Positions 1-12,800 of a stretch of DNA of 64,000 nucleotides are shown piece after piece. Source of the DNA: Sclerurus mexicanus (lineage: Eukaryota > Chordata > Aves > Passeriformes > Furnariidae); assembly GCA_013396755.1 (NCBI GenBank), contig VWZF01007168.1, positions 385,144 to 449,143 on the forward strand. Direction: 5' to 3'. The notes beneath the pieces were generated by a model, which saw nothing but the letters and a program-made list of their open reading frames with translations, searched no databases and was not told the DNA's origin. The first letter of the stretch is position 1; each line of letters begins with the position of its first letter. The translations under genes and the position numbers were made by a program.

Positions 1-265
1 TAGAAGAGTCCAACTGAAGCACTGAAGCCTGGGAAAGGGGGAGGAAATGTGTTGTTCTAATGTTTGTCTTTCTGTTTCTTGCTACCTGTTCTAATTTCAA
101 TTGACAGTTTTCACCAAGTTGAGTCTGGTTTGCCTGTGACAGTAATGGGTAAGCAATCTTGCTGTCTTTATCTCAAACCGCAAGCTTTTTCATCCTGTTT
201 CCTCCCTCTGTCCTTCTGAGGAAGGGAATGAGTGAGCGGTTGTGTGGGAGTTTGGCTTCTAGTGC
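1..265 (+). mobile_element. 3' part of an avian endogenous retrovirus LTR
   Basis: The stretch from about 105 to 262 resembles the end of a bird ERV LTR family: a segment around 113-165 (CAAGTTGAGTCTGG, then TGCCTGTGACAGTAAT), then CTGTCTTTATCTCAA near 161-176, then a GAGTGAGCGG motif near 229-239. The element is in plus orientation, opposite to the host gene, and runs off the left edge of the window. Its right boundary is uncertain by about 10 bases because the terminal CA has decayed. Bases 1-100 are probably the same LTR but match less clearly. Family assignment is from memory of bird repeats, not a search. Confidence 0.6.
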
Positions 266-3200
266 AACTATGCCAGATTTCTTGAATAATTTCAAATTAC
301 TTTATATTTTAAATCAAAATTAACTTTTGGTGAATCTTCCAATCACATTTTAGATTACCGTATAGTGTCAGTTTTACAGTATTTTTTTCCTTACTCCTTT
401 GCCCACTACTTTTCCAAATCAGCTTTTCCTGCACATGTCATTCCCCTTGTGTTGTTAACTGCTGGCTTCAGGGAAATTCTCCTTACTGTAGTAATTTACG
501 AGTGGGCTATTTCTGGCTAATGTTAAACACCATCTTCAGTGTAGGATTCTGTACTAACACTTAACTTTTTTTTTTTAATCTACCTACTGCTCCAAGGCAG
601 AAAAATAAATTTATTCCTTCTATTTTGCAGCTGAAGAGTAAAGCTTAATCCATTTGCTAGTAAGAATTTAATAAACCATGGTCTACTTTTGTGAAATCTG
701 CACAATATTTTAAGTGATTTAAACCATAAAAAAGTACCTACATGGATAGGACTTGTACATGATTTTGGTTTGTGTACAGTTTTCTGAGACACTTGGATAT
801 GATCCCTTTAATATTCAGGGAACAAAATGTTATTCACACAGCTTGGAATACCAAAATAGATTTTGCTTAAATGCGTGAAATCTGTATTACCATCAAAGGT
901 CACTAAATTTTAACCAGCTATTTTAAATTAATTTACCCCACAGAAAGTAAACCATTAAAACCAAAAAGAATACTATGTAGAAAAGCAATATCCATTCTTT
1001 TCTTCTGTACTTGCATCATAGTAGAAAAAGAAATACCATCTATACCTTTGGGTAGGTATGCTATTTAAATATAGTCATTTCTAAAAAAATATAATCACAA
1101 CAGATGATTTTCTTTTTCTTTTGCATTAATCTGCTCAGCATAACCTCTCACTATACAGTACACAAGAAAGACATTAATTTGTTTTCACAAATTGTCTTTT
1201 TTTAGATTAAATAACAAGGCTGGTGTTCTTGGAATACAGTTATCCCTGAAAGCTCTGAGATCTTGGAGGGCAAAAGAGAACACCTCTTATTTGGAAATCA
1301 ATTACAGTGAATGTATAACCTCCTACGACTTGGCAAATACAAAACCAAGAAACATCTCTCAATCATTTGTAGTTTAAAGCCGAGTCATGCAATCGACTAC
1401 ACAAATAAATACCAGGAAAGAAAGTAAACAAAAATGCTGCATTCTTCAAAGTTTTAAATATGTAAAACAGCCTAGTGGAAAAGGAGGAAACATAAAGATC
1501 ATATGCCACACACTGACACATTTCTACAGTAGAACATTCTGCCTCTAGAACAGAGAACCCACTACCAGTCATTTGAAGTTTGATATTTTTTACATGTGAC
1601 TAATAAATCAAAAGCTTTGCCTTAAAACATAAAGCTGTTATTTATCAAAATAAGGGTTATAAAAAGTGCCAGGTGGACTTTCCTGATGATTCCAATAATC
1701 AACCAGATTTAGAGTCAAATGGGAAAAACAGTGAAAGACATCACCTTTTTACATTACTATTTTCATTTCACCTCTGGAGGGAGACACTTCCTGGAAGTAA
1801 ACAACGAAAGGATAAGAAGCTACAGGTGTAAGTGGCAACTATCAAAATTTCAGCTCAAAATAAAATTAAAAGAAATTACATGAAGATGGCTTAGCACTAG
1901 AATGGGAGCCCAGAGAAACAGCAGAATCTCCAGTCCAATGCAGCCTTCAGTAACTTGGCCTACTCTCATCTCAGTTGGCCTTGCCTTGGCAGATATGAGT
2001 CCCTAAATGTCGTGACTTTCTTTTCATAGCAAAATGAGAACACCAGTAACATGGAAAACCAATAACATCTTGGCACAGAACAAATTTAACAGCTTTTACA
2101 GGTGTTTACCTTGTAGCTGGTCAAATTAATAACCCTTCTGCTTTCCAGACGAGTATTTCCTAGAACACCACTAAAGGCGAGAGGAATTTAGACAACAAAG
2201 CTAGCGTATAGGCACCTACACAGAGACCTGTGAATTTAAATATCATAACAATCATCCTACATAGCAGACTTCTATGTTTCAGTTAGCTCTTCTGGGCTCC
2301 CTTCACAGCACTTGGAAAGAAGCATGCAGTTCAGATTGTAATTCAGATGACCCATTACAGATGCCTACCTTTAGAGCATCTCCTTCGCTCTAAGGCAGGT
2401 TTGCTGACTACCAGACACTTGATTTAAATAAATCAACCCAAATAAAATCCTGAGCCCACTAGGCTTCTGAGTGCCCACAGGGCATGATCTAATATCATCC
2501 AGTTATGCTATTTCAAGCAGTTTTCTAAATATGAAAGTGGATGCTATATTTTCTCTGCCATCCTTCACCAGGGATATCTTAAATGAAGCTTGTAATATGC
2601 TAGAATCATTACCCAATAGAAATTATGCTCTTAATATGCAGAGAATATGTACCCCAACCTTCCTCCTAGGTAAGTAAAGTCTGTTTATTGCTCTCTTCAG
2701 TCAATAATTACTTTCAGTATACAATTAGTTACACAACATAATGTAAGAGCAGAGAAAGCTGATTTCTATACAGGGAAAGAGAACATTTTAATGAAATAAT
2801 AATTTTGTTAGATTCCACTAATGAAATCTCCATATAACATCCTCATATTTATCGAAATATGGGTTATCTCCATATTCTGTAACAGGAAAGCATATATGAA
2901 AGCTTTCTGGCAGTTGCTAGAGGATTAACAGTATTCTGCATTTGTGATACTCTTGTGCCCTAACAGATCATTTACAAACAGAACTCAAAGAAGTAACTTC
3001 AGTAAATAATCAAAACTATTTCAAAATATATAAATCATTAAATGCATCCAAGGCTATTGTTATCACTTATAGCTCCCAGCATTCCACAGAGTAAATTAGG
3101 TTACCTTCAACAATGAAGAGTGACTTCATTCACTAAGACCTGTAGTGAAATTAAACAGATACAGTCTGGTCCTGACATTGCTCTGTGTTGGGGCATGACT

Positions 3201-4986
3201 ATGCAGGTGTGCATAGGGATTACTGCAGTGAGGAGGGCTTCATAAAAACCATCCACAGAGAAATATTTAGTAATTCAAAGTAAGTCATGCTTATTCATAG
3301 AGCTTCATTTCCTTCAAGGATTTCCTCCTCAATTACTATGAACCATGGTAGGCTATACAAATATTTCAGTAGATATTAATTAAATTTCAAAAACTAAGTG
3401 CAAAATAAGAGTACTTTGAGCTGCCTATTGCTACAAGAATAATCGTAGCAGATCAAGCAAAGCTGATGGGCATTTTGACACGGATCACCTGAAGGCCGGG
3501 ATTTCATGCAGTACTGCAATTAACTGACTGTACCCTAACAGTCTAAAACTAAAACCTGTCATCTTAAGGTCTTATAGGTCAGCAGAAAGAAACAGTCCTG
3601 GAAGTCAGTTCTCCTCACCTACCCACGTTAGGAAGAGATTAAATAGTGCATGCATATCCTATTTTGCTCTATTGACCAAAAGGTCTGGATGATTAGCTCA
3701 GGCTTAGCTATCTAAAGTTAGTAGAGGTAGATCTCACCTTCTTAATGTTTAAGTTTTTTTTAATTTGGAAGCTTCCCACATTCACAGAATCATTGTTTAA
3801 TGAAGAACAGTGACTCTCCTATCTGCTGAAAAAGAGGTATCACTGGTAACTTTAGAGTCATAAAAAGCCTCCATTCCATGCAAGTTCCTTCACTGTAGAC
3901 ACTGCCAAGATACTAGCCAATCTTTATTTTTTATTTCCAAATCTATTTTATTTTGCAAACAATAAAAAAAAGAGACAAACCAATGAAAGAGAAAACATTT
4001 TCTGATAGATTTGCATTAATAATTGCAAGTAAACAGACTACATCTTGCATGCTACATGTTAAATACCATGAGCCCAAGTATTTGAAGCATTTAGACTCCA
4101 AACATCTACATTTTTCAAAACCATCAAGTTTTTAGAATCTAAGAGCTGTCTTGCCATTAGGAAAATCCAAAACCAGAGTTCCTGAGCTCTGAAGACATTG
4201 CTAGGCACAGAGGAAGCAAAATTATAAAACAGACCTATGCAATGCCCTGTGGACTACTAGTATAGGATCTGAAAATGAGTGTGATTTCCTTGACAGTGTA
4301 AGTTAACTTCTATTTTAAGTGCACATTATATATAATTTAAATATAATTTTACTTAGTTTCTGTTGAAGATTTCTTATATGAAGGCAATGTTGAAATTACA
4401 CATTTTTACATTACTGTTCATTATTTCTGTTTAAAGCCTTTTCCTCAGTGTTAAGATGAGTCACATACAATGTTAAGACAACCTATTATACTTAAAAGCA
4501 ATGCTAGAAATCTGACTTCAGAACTCTTATCTAAATTTGGAACCCATTTTTTCCATACAGGTCCTGTCATCTATAATATATTAAGTAAAATTCATACTAG
4601 AAATCTAGCTACACTATTTTCATAATCTAAAAACCCACAAAATACTAATATTTCTGAATAAGGGATAAAGTGTTATATGCATTTTCATTCAAATTATTCG
4701 TAGAGATTTATTTGTTTATATATACTGTTTACATATTTTATAGAATATTTATATATTTAAATATACTCTGAGACATACATACTTCACAAGTGAAATGAAA
4801 CAAAATGTGAAACCTGGTCCTCAAGATGTTAAATTAGTTGTTTCAAAAGCTTCTGCGTTGCTGCAGTTTTTCTACTTTGAATTTACATTCTAGTATCTCC
4901 ATATGAAAGGGCAAAAGCAGATTTGACAAAGGCAACTGCAACTAACCTTTGTTAGTTGTTCCAAAATAAACACACTGAAAACTTAC
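266..4986 (-). other. MYO16: MYO16 intron sequence, left end of window
   Basis: AT-rich DNA without any exon I can recognise. On the minus strand it lies downstream of the last exon in the window, and the next ankyrin-repeat exon expected in this gene (starting near residue 184 of the mammalian protein) was not found here, so it should lie beyond the left edge. Several short open frames occur but none has a recognisable protein or splice context. An AT-rich patch sits at 4660-4770. Confidence 0.6.
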
Positions 4987-5076
4987 GTGACTCCAAATCT
5001 TCTTCCTCCCCTTCATCTCCAAACTCATATAATTCAATTTGCTTTGGTGTGACTTGCATCGAATCAATATACATCC
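4987..5076 (-). CDS. MYO16: Candidate MYO16 acidic cassette exon (30 codons)
   Basis: On the minus strand a 90-base segment is bounded by an AG at 5077-5078 and a strong donor, CAC then GTAAGT, at 4986. It joins in phase to the exon ending at 5120 (both junctions are phase 1), so it could be inserted without shifting the frame. It would encode about 30 residues starting MYIDSMQVTPKQ and continuing with an acidic stretch containing DEGEEEDLE; the purine-rich DNA of that part looks like a splicing enhancer. Against it: the intron to the previous exon would be only 43 bases, the acceptor has almost no pyrimidine tract, and I do not recall this peptide in mammalian MYO16, where the linker after this point begins VDLTSL. 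It could be a bird or alternative cassette, or a chance open frame beside a good donor. A second frame is also open across it. Confidence 0.4.
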
Positions 5077-5119
5077 CTATAATTTTTATGACATTTCAAA
5101 AGCTGAAGAGCTGACTTAC
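5077..5119 (-). other. MYO16: Possible 43-base intron
   Basis: This is the gap between the donor of the 5120-5228 exon (GTAAGTCAG) and the acceptor of the candidate cassette (AAAAATTATAG). Forty-three bases is below the usual lower limit for vertebrate introns, although a few introns of this size have been reported in human genes. If retained, the reading frame from the upstream exon adds 18 codons and stops at a TGA at 5064-5066. The donor itself is strong and is certainly used if the next exon lies outside the window. Confidence 0.3.
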
Positions 5120-5228
5120 CATTTTCTTCCAAGTACATCAGAAGGATGCTGCTAGATTCAGTCCCTTCTACAGCATAATCAAGTGCAATATTTCCATTAA
5201 CATCTTGCAGAAGTACATTTGCTCCAGC
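5120..5228 (-). CDS. MYO16: MYO16 coding exon 4: ankyrin repeat, residues 148-183
   Basis: This 109-base exon is preceded by the acceptor TTGTCTGTAG and followed by the donor GTAAGTCAG. It begins in phase 0 and ends in phase 1. It encodes 36 residues, AGANVLLQDVNGNIALDYAV followed by EGTESSSILLMYLEEN. The first part completes the loop of ankyrin repeat 3 (GANVLLQDVNG); the rest is the divergent fourth repeat, with DYA in place of the usual PLH context. It matches the mammalian MYO16 protein nearly residue for residue, as I recall it. Ankyrin repeats of this type in MYO16, as in the MYPT myosin phosphatase subunits, hold the catalytic subunit of protein phosphatase 1. The next exon is either the candidate at 4987-5076 or lies left of the window. 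Confidence 0.95.
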
Positions 5229-6903
5229 CTACAGACAAGAATTAAAAGCATTTTAGGATTTTGTACTGAAATCTCAAAACACAGCTGGGCTTCTTATATA
5301 TTCCAAAACATTTCAAAGCTGGTGTTCTTAGGCAGCAGGGTGATTATAACCTTAAAACCACACACACAAAAAACCAAAGACAAAATAAAGGACTCTTGAA
5401 TGTCAGAAAGCTGGCTTTGTTTGAGACAGCCGACACTGTTGCCACACTAGCTGTCCAGCCTGCCTTTGCCACACAGAAGTTTGATGTGCTCATCAGTGAG
5501 TTTTGGAACCACCACCATTTGTAGTACCACATTATAAAGTAAACTGTCACTGATTACAGTCAAACCCACTGCACAGCAACCAGCAGTGGTTCAAAAGCTG
5601 ACTGACAAGCGTACAGACACGCCTGCAGCAGGGATGGATAGACAGCTGGTATGGGTAACCTCGTCAGCTGGCCCGACCTCTCGTGGCCTCATCCATCAAT
5701 CCAACTTCAAAAAGAACCATCCATTGCTAAATAAAATTGCCATTTGTCACCAACTGGAGACAATGAAAGTGAGCTCGATGATTTCAGCTGCTGTCCCTAA
5801 AGAAGCCAGGCTGAAATTTCTCTGAGTTTCATTCAAAATTCAATATAAAGGACAGACAACTAAGAGGAACCACTAGGGGTGGGTGAGAGGAATAGATTAA
5901 TGAGAAATTTGAAAAGAAATCACCAGCATAAGAAAACTTATATTTTCTATATTAAATGTTAATGTAAGAATTTGCACTGTGAAGGGAAATCTTTTTAATT
6001 TTTTTTAAATTTTTTTTTTTAAGTAAGAAAGCTCTCATCCTTGCAAATATGTCTGATGGACATAAAAATTTACTAGTGTTACATCACTAGAAGTTACTAG
6101 TGAAATGTCATGTATCTTCTTTAAGAGGTCATAACATTAATTAAAGTGTTCTCTCTATTGCTTTTAACTGCAAGGAATTATGAAATAAGAGTGACCTCAG
6201 GTAAATTTAATTACTTTTCTTAACAGTTTGTATGATAAAGAGTTCAGCTAATAAAAGTGAGAAGTACCAAGGACAACTTGTCTTAAAACGACAGCAGCAG
6301 AGGTCAACTGTAATATGAAATTACTAATAGAAAGTATGACTGCTTCTTTTAGGAGCTTTCTCTGTAAGTATTCTATCAAAAAAACCCCTTGCAATGGGCT
6401 CCTGGCCAATGACCACTCCGAGCTCCTGGCTCAGAGTGAATTATAACATACCTGGTTGATTTGCATATAATAAAAAACCCACAAAGTCTTGCAGGTATCT
6501 ATTATTCCTTGTACATAGGTAATCTCCAGGCAATGCCAGAAGAACATTTTCTTTCTTCTTAAGAAACAAAATTACCTTTGACATATCAAATTCAGGAAAA
6601 ATGGGATAATTATCTTGGTCAGCAGCACACCTTTAATTCCTCTCTAAGATGTAATATCCCTGAAAGAAGGACATAATATGGAACTACTCAGCTCCAAGTA
6701 ATTTTTATTAATTAATTTCTTCAGAAATGTTCACAATGGTCCCAAACAGGAGGTCAGGTTTGGTGAAAATTGTGGCAGTAGAAGTAGGAAAAGGTCTCAG
6801 AATTTAAATAAAGAAGCAGTTCTGGGCAATGGTACACCTCTAAACAGTATCTTGCTTCAGAAAGACATATTTTGTAGGTTTTAATAATAAGCACTTTTAA
6901 TGT

Positions 6904-7040
6904 GGTGTATCATGCCTGCCTCCCAGCTTTGTATCATCTGTGAGCTTACTGAGGGCGTGCTCCCTCTCACTGTCCAGGTCATTAATGAAGACCTTAAACA
7001 GGATTGGACCCACTGTTAACCAGTGGGGTACATCACCAGT
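6904..7040 (-). mobile_element. CR1 LINE fragment, reverse transcriptase region
   Basis: Read on the minus strand, 6925-7000 translates to a decayed FINDLDSE...LSKLTDDTKLG sequence. This corresponds to the block of the CR1 ORF2 reverse transcriptase that carries the second catalytic motif, usually FADDTK, with the first residues changed to LTDD. Only about 140 bases are recognisable and no 3' tail is present nearby. It is an old internal fragment with no coding capacity. Confidence 0.75.
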
Positions 7041-9864
7041 GTGGAACACGTTGCAGGTAGCAAATATCACAGATACTGTAGCTTTAGTTTAAATTCAGAT
7101 GGTCAGAACTGTGCTATTGAACTCAGATTGCTACTGCTACATATATGACCTTTCAGGCCAGACAATAAGAAACATACATATGATTAGAGATGGAATTCAT
7201 ATTATCTGAATATAGTCCTACTTTGTTCTTAGGTTTCTGTTTATACCTCTTGACGAAAACATGAGGAAGACTGTCCCCAGGATGCTGATATTAGTTTCTA
7301 AATTCTTATGCATACCTTGTTTATATTCTAAATGCTGTTGTTATTTATTCCATTTCAATATAACACACTTGAATTCTGCATGCAGTGCTCTATGTGTGTG
7401 AAAAGTTACTGGCTTATTCTCAACACATCCTCATTCTCAAGTAATTTCTCAATAAAAATGATAAATATATTGCAAAACTTTATTCGATATATTCCATAAA
7501 TACAAAAAATATTTTTGAGAATAATATTTCTCTGCAATGATAAATCGCTTCTATTTTAGAAAGTCTGCAGAAGAAACATCATTAAACATATTAATTTAAA
7601 ATGTTCCTAAAGACACCTAGTTCAATACACAGAATGCAAAATGCAACTGAACTGCATACTGTGCTATGCAGAGCAACATTCATACGTACATACAGCATAA
7701 GAGATTGAACTCTAGTGATCAATAATAACTAAACAGACAGTAGAAGATTTGCACATTATCCCCCTGTGATGAGACATCTGAGCCTGCTGCCAAAGAGAAA
7801 ATGCCTTTGGCTAGTGAAAGGAGAAGATTTCCTTTCCAGTTCCAGAAATGATTCAAAATACTTCAATTTATCTTGATTACTTTATTTTGCATTTTTAAAT
7901 CCTGTTTTAATTTCTGTCTATTTACTTATTTGTAGAATCTCTGACATGTTTTCATTTCAGAAAACCAGAATAGAACAGCTGAAATCCGCAAATATGCAGA
8001 AGTGGTGACCCTAAAGATTAGGTAAAGGTCTCAGGAGCAATATAGCATGAGGTAGGTTAGAGCTGCACTTTCACAGTACTGATTTATGTTCATACACACA
8101 TTTTTTGCCAACATGATGCACTTTGAGATGACTTTCTATTCAGTGGAAGAGAGATGAACAACTTCAGATTTACTGTAGAGTACATGATTCAATGTACATT
8201 TCCACTTTAACTCATCCCATGGTCACATCTGTATATAGCTAAACTTGTAGCTAATTTAGCATAGTACAGCTAAGAATGCAGCTTTTGCACAGCAGGAGGC
8301 AGAAGGAGCTGAACTCTTTCTTCCCAAATAATGTTCCAGAAGATGAGGAAAGAACCAAATAGCTTTTGAAGTCGAAGCACTACTGGAAATTTTGATTTGC
8401 AAGAAATTACAAAAACTGGTAACTTCATCACATGAGCAGACTGTGAGCACAGCCAGAGTCCTCTGCTGTGCTCTGTCCCTGAACAAGCTACCCTTGCCAC
8501 TTGGCCCAAGCACCAAAGTATAAACGCAGTCACAACCACTTAGGACTATGCAGTCCAGTGGATCAATGTTCAAGTTTCCACTGGTGAGAAAAGAGTTTAA
8601 TTTAGTTAATATTCTCCATTTAGGAAGCCTAATTAGTGATACTATTAACTTACAAGCAAAAAATTTATTTTTAATTTTCTCCATCAACCTCTTTTTTTTA
8701 AAGAATTAATTGAATTCAAAAAATCAATTTAACATGCACAGAGGTAAATCTTTCATTGAATATTTAATTTTGTTAAAAGGTCTCAAAACTTCCTTCTATG
8801 TTATTTATTATCTGGCTGGTAATCCTTGCTACTCTTTCTTATTTCCAGTCTCTCTTATACATCTTATCTCTTGATTTCCAAATGAAAATATATCTACTTA
8901 CCATTACTCAAAAAAAGAACAAGGAACTAGAAATCTCCATTCTGAGGAATGTGTTCTTATTTACAAATGTAAAATTATTTATTTCCTTCTGGTCTCTCTG
9001 AAATCCACAATATTTTGTGTATCAGCAGTCTAACTTAATCAGCATAGGTGAAAACCATATGAAGAGCTGTGAGTTTAGACCTTCTCCAGTCATCTCCAAC
9101 TATATCCTCTATGCAGGGATGGAGTTCTAATCACTAAGGCTGTATGTCCAGAAACATAATGACATCCGACTATATGGACTACAGTATAATCTGACTTAGC
9201 CATTCTTAGAGAACTCCTAATTTACTGAGGGTCCCCAAGGACTTGGGAGGGATTTAGGCATTTCTCTACCTAGGCACCACCTCTTGTTTAACTCCCTGGG
9301 TGCACTCCTGGGTGCAAAAACCCAGAGAACTTTGTGCTCAGAAGGGTTATCTGGTTGAACTCCTTTCTGAACCAGAGTCAGCATCGATCCACTTTAGGTG
9401 GAAGACAGGCAGACTCCTGAAAGTCTGACTATGATTCCTGAAATTCAAGCTTAAAATCCTGTCTTCTCATGCATGCCTTAAATTATTATTTCAAACTTTT
9501 GTACAATGCATGCTATTTAAGTATTTGAAACAACTAAGTAATTTAGCTTTATTCATATAGTAGAAAGTCCCAGGAGTGTTATAAAACATTTTTCAATAGA
9601 GAAATGATGACCCAGCAACTGCCTCTGTAACCTAGGATTACCACCACTGGCTTCATGAGGCTTTATGAAGGCAGTAAGGAATACAATACACCCTGAGGAA
9701 TATGTGTGGATACAAAAAGAAAGAAAAAAAAGAACCAAAAAAAAAGGACAGAAAAAAATATTAATATACCTGTTGAGTTTTCACCTAGTAACAGCCTTCT
9801 GTACAGTTCTTATAATTTGTGCAGTCACCTGTCAACCCCACTACAAAACCTGACATTTTTATAT

Positions 9865-9899
9865 CTATTTATATTCTTATTTATATTCTTATTTATATT
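9865..9899. repeat. 12-base tandem repeat, about three units
   Basis: The unit CTTATTTATATT is repeated almost three times (the first copy reads CTATTTATATT). It is AT-rich and lies in an intron. Confidence 0.85.
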
Positions 9900-12800
9900 A
9901 GTTATCCATTTTTATTCGATTTCACACACTCTATTTGTATATAAGTGTATAAATTTATACACACACAAATGTAGAAACATTTACATAGTATTTTCTCTTC
10001 TATGTTCATCACTTGCCTGCAAGGAAAGGCTAGCATTTTTTTTCACTAACAGCTTGAACAAATTATTTTTTTTCTTACTTTTTAAAAATATAACCACATG
10101 GTTTACAAACTGTCCCTTTTTATAAAATGGCATTAACCATGGAAGTAGACCAAGACTAAATGCAGTTCTTCACAAAACATTTCTAGCATCTGACTTTCTG
10201 TGATGTGAGTAGTTTTTTCCCCCTTTATTGATCTACTTCTACATTAATTCCATTAAAAGTTTTGCTCACTGAAGAATATCTGAGGTTTACATACACCCAT
10301 CTGCATGTTCTCATGTATACCACAGTTACCGTGCAAATGGTACATCCTTCCACAAATCCTTAGTACACTAGCAGTTAAAAGGAAAGCAACGGGATTTAAT
10401 GCTGCATTTTTTTTGAGAACAAGGAAACAGGCATGAAATCACACACACTCATGAGCATCATGGTGCCATGCAATCTTGTTCTTCAGCCTCAGTGGCTTGC
10501 ATAAATTTTCATTCAAGATACCAAATGCCACAAATCTAGCTGCTCCTCTTTGTGGCTCCTCTTAGACTTGTTTGACTCTCATTTATTAACAAAGCAAAAG
10601 GAATAAAGTTGCTCTACACGCTACTGTGGTTTAGGTCATTAGCACTGGATCTCACTTTTTACAAATACGCGATGCTAAGCAGATGAGGAACAGTTCTCAC
10701 AGCAAAGCTCAAAAAAAAAAAAGTCAAAGACTTCACTTTAGCAAACCACAGATGAAATAAAAGATTAAGTGAGATAGAGCAGCTGCTCTCAGTTTAAAAG
10801 CATGTTTTCCTTCCAACTCATTTCAACAACAGATTTTCTGTAGGCAGGAAATTATTTCACAGAAATAACAATTTAGCTACTAGAAGAGCTGGGGGAAAAA
10901 AAAAAAAGAGCTTTTTAGTGATTACAATTATAGATCCCATGCTGACAGTTCCCCTACCTGCTGCTATCATAATCCAGGTTTATCTGTTTTGTAAGACGAA
11001 AACTGATAGACATAAGCTGTTACCTCTTTTGTGTTCCCTTTATGAGTATAGAACAATCTAGAAACTATTTTCCTAAATCTAGATATTGTCCTGGAATGCT
11101 GATTACAGTCTTAATACTTTTCATTTTAACTTTTTTCCACATAGATTTTTAAAGAAGCCCCTTTCCCATGACACCACAGATTCTTAAGATGTTTAGAAGA
11201 TAGATAACCAACTTCTATCAACTCCAGAGTAAAGAAAAGATTCTTGTTTCAGAACAAAAAGTTAAAGGAAGACCATGAAAAAGGCTGATTCAGGACTAGA
11301 AGTCTACCATGCAGGTTACTTATTTCTAAATATTTGCTTTTATTCCTCCTCCCCCTGGGCTTGTCAGAGAATGGAAGAGGGATCATAAATGTTCATAAGC
11401 CATCTATAAAGGATAGTCCATGGCAAACAGTACAGTCACCTCCAAGGTGCTCTAGCTCCAGTTTTGGCTTTAATGACCCTAAATGTAGCTTGCCAAAAGA
11501 AAAGGAAAAGCAGACAACATGCTCCCTTTACAGAAAACAGGAGTAGGTCTGACAAGAAAATCATTTTCCAGTCTGCTACACAGCTAGCCCTAGTGGCCTC
11601 GTTCCTTTCATACATCTTGAAAAAAAACAAGAAAGTTGAAATTTCATATGTACAAAACCAATTTTTCACAACTCCATTCTTCAACCTTTTTAGGGCAATT
11701 TCCATCACTGCAGCCTGAAGGTGATGCACCTGATATTTTATTAAATGGGAATCTCAGTAACGCCAGACTGATGACTTGACCTGTGTTTTACAAATAATAA
11801 ATTATTAAACTATTACTTCTATCAAGCAGTTAAGTTACTTGGAGTTATTTAAGTTCCACATCAAAACATCACCACCCCTCAACCATAATGGATACCAGAT
11901 CTACGCATAATTTTTTCCAAAATAATGGGCTTTCCCTCAATAAATTCTTATTTATTGAAACCTGAAGTATTAAAATGATTGAAGAAATGCAAGCAACAGT
12001 CTTATTATGTAAGAGTATCCAAACTGAAAATATTTTCTTCCTTTCTTTCCAGAGCGTCTTTTACCAAAATTATCTGAACAAGAACCCAAACTCCATACAT
12101 GTACATACAATTCAGAAGTAAAAGCCATGAGTCACAAATCAAAGCAAGAACTGAAAAGGTCTAACTGCATCTATCATGCTTGCCATTTGATTCATGCATG
12201 CCTTACACAGGCTTGTGTAGCTATAGACAAAATGCAGGGAACAAGTCCTCCTGCTCAGCTGATTTCCTTCATAGTAGGGTATCATGTTAAGGCATATTCA
12301 CGAAAACAAGTTCTCACTTAATACAAGCAGAAAATTCTCTCATTTCCTTTTAGATGGACTTGCAGAGAGCACAGCTCTATAAACTGGACTGGCCCAGTGC
12401 ACCATTTACAGGACTCCTTCCATAACCTTGAGTCAACAGTTACCTGCAGCAGAAGTTTCCACCTCTCACACAGGAAAGATACCGATTATCATCTGTCTGC
12501 AATATCTGTTCTATTTCAGGGCTTTAAACTCTATGAGTTGCTACTGTCTATAAACTCATGCTTGTCACATTACCAGAAGTATTTTTTTCAAAAGGAGCAG
12601 GAACTCTCTGCCATCTGGATGAGCTTAACTTGTGATATAAGTAAAGGTTTGAATTAATTTTCAGCATGCCCGATCCCAAATCGTAAAAACACAAACACAA
12701 AGCTCAATCCCTAATGTCTGTGACAACACAGCCCACAGAATCAAAGCTGAATTTAGAGCCTTATAAATGCCCTCCAGGCACATAAAATAACCTGAAGAGG

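Noticed and set aside
4987..5076. Joining the candidate cassette directly to the exon at 30898-31041, skipping exon 4
   Set aside because: The frame stays open but the peptide is then basic and unlike the expected protein, and it would remove a conserved ankyrin segment.
8256..8687. 143-codon open frame on the minus strand with an overlapping 89-codon frame
   Set aside because: No recognisable domain, splice context or repeat. One or two frames of this length are expected by chance in 64 kb read in six frames.
9225..9420. Slightly GC-richer stretch resembling an old SINE or LINE scrap
   Set aside because: I could not match it to any family with enough consecutive bases to support a call.
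9706..10125. 139-codon plus-strand frame rich in Lys, Phe and Leu
   Set aside because: The composition follows the underlying A-rich and T-rich tracts and the 12-base AT repeat; it is not a gene.
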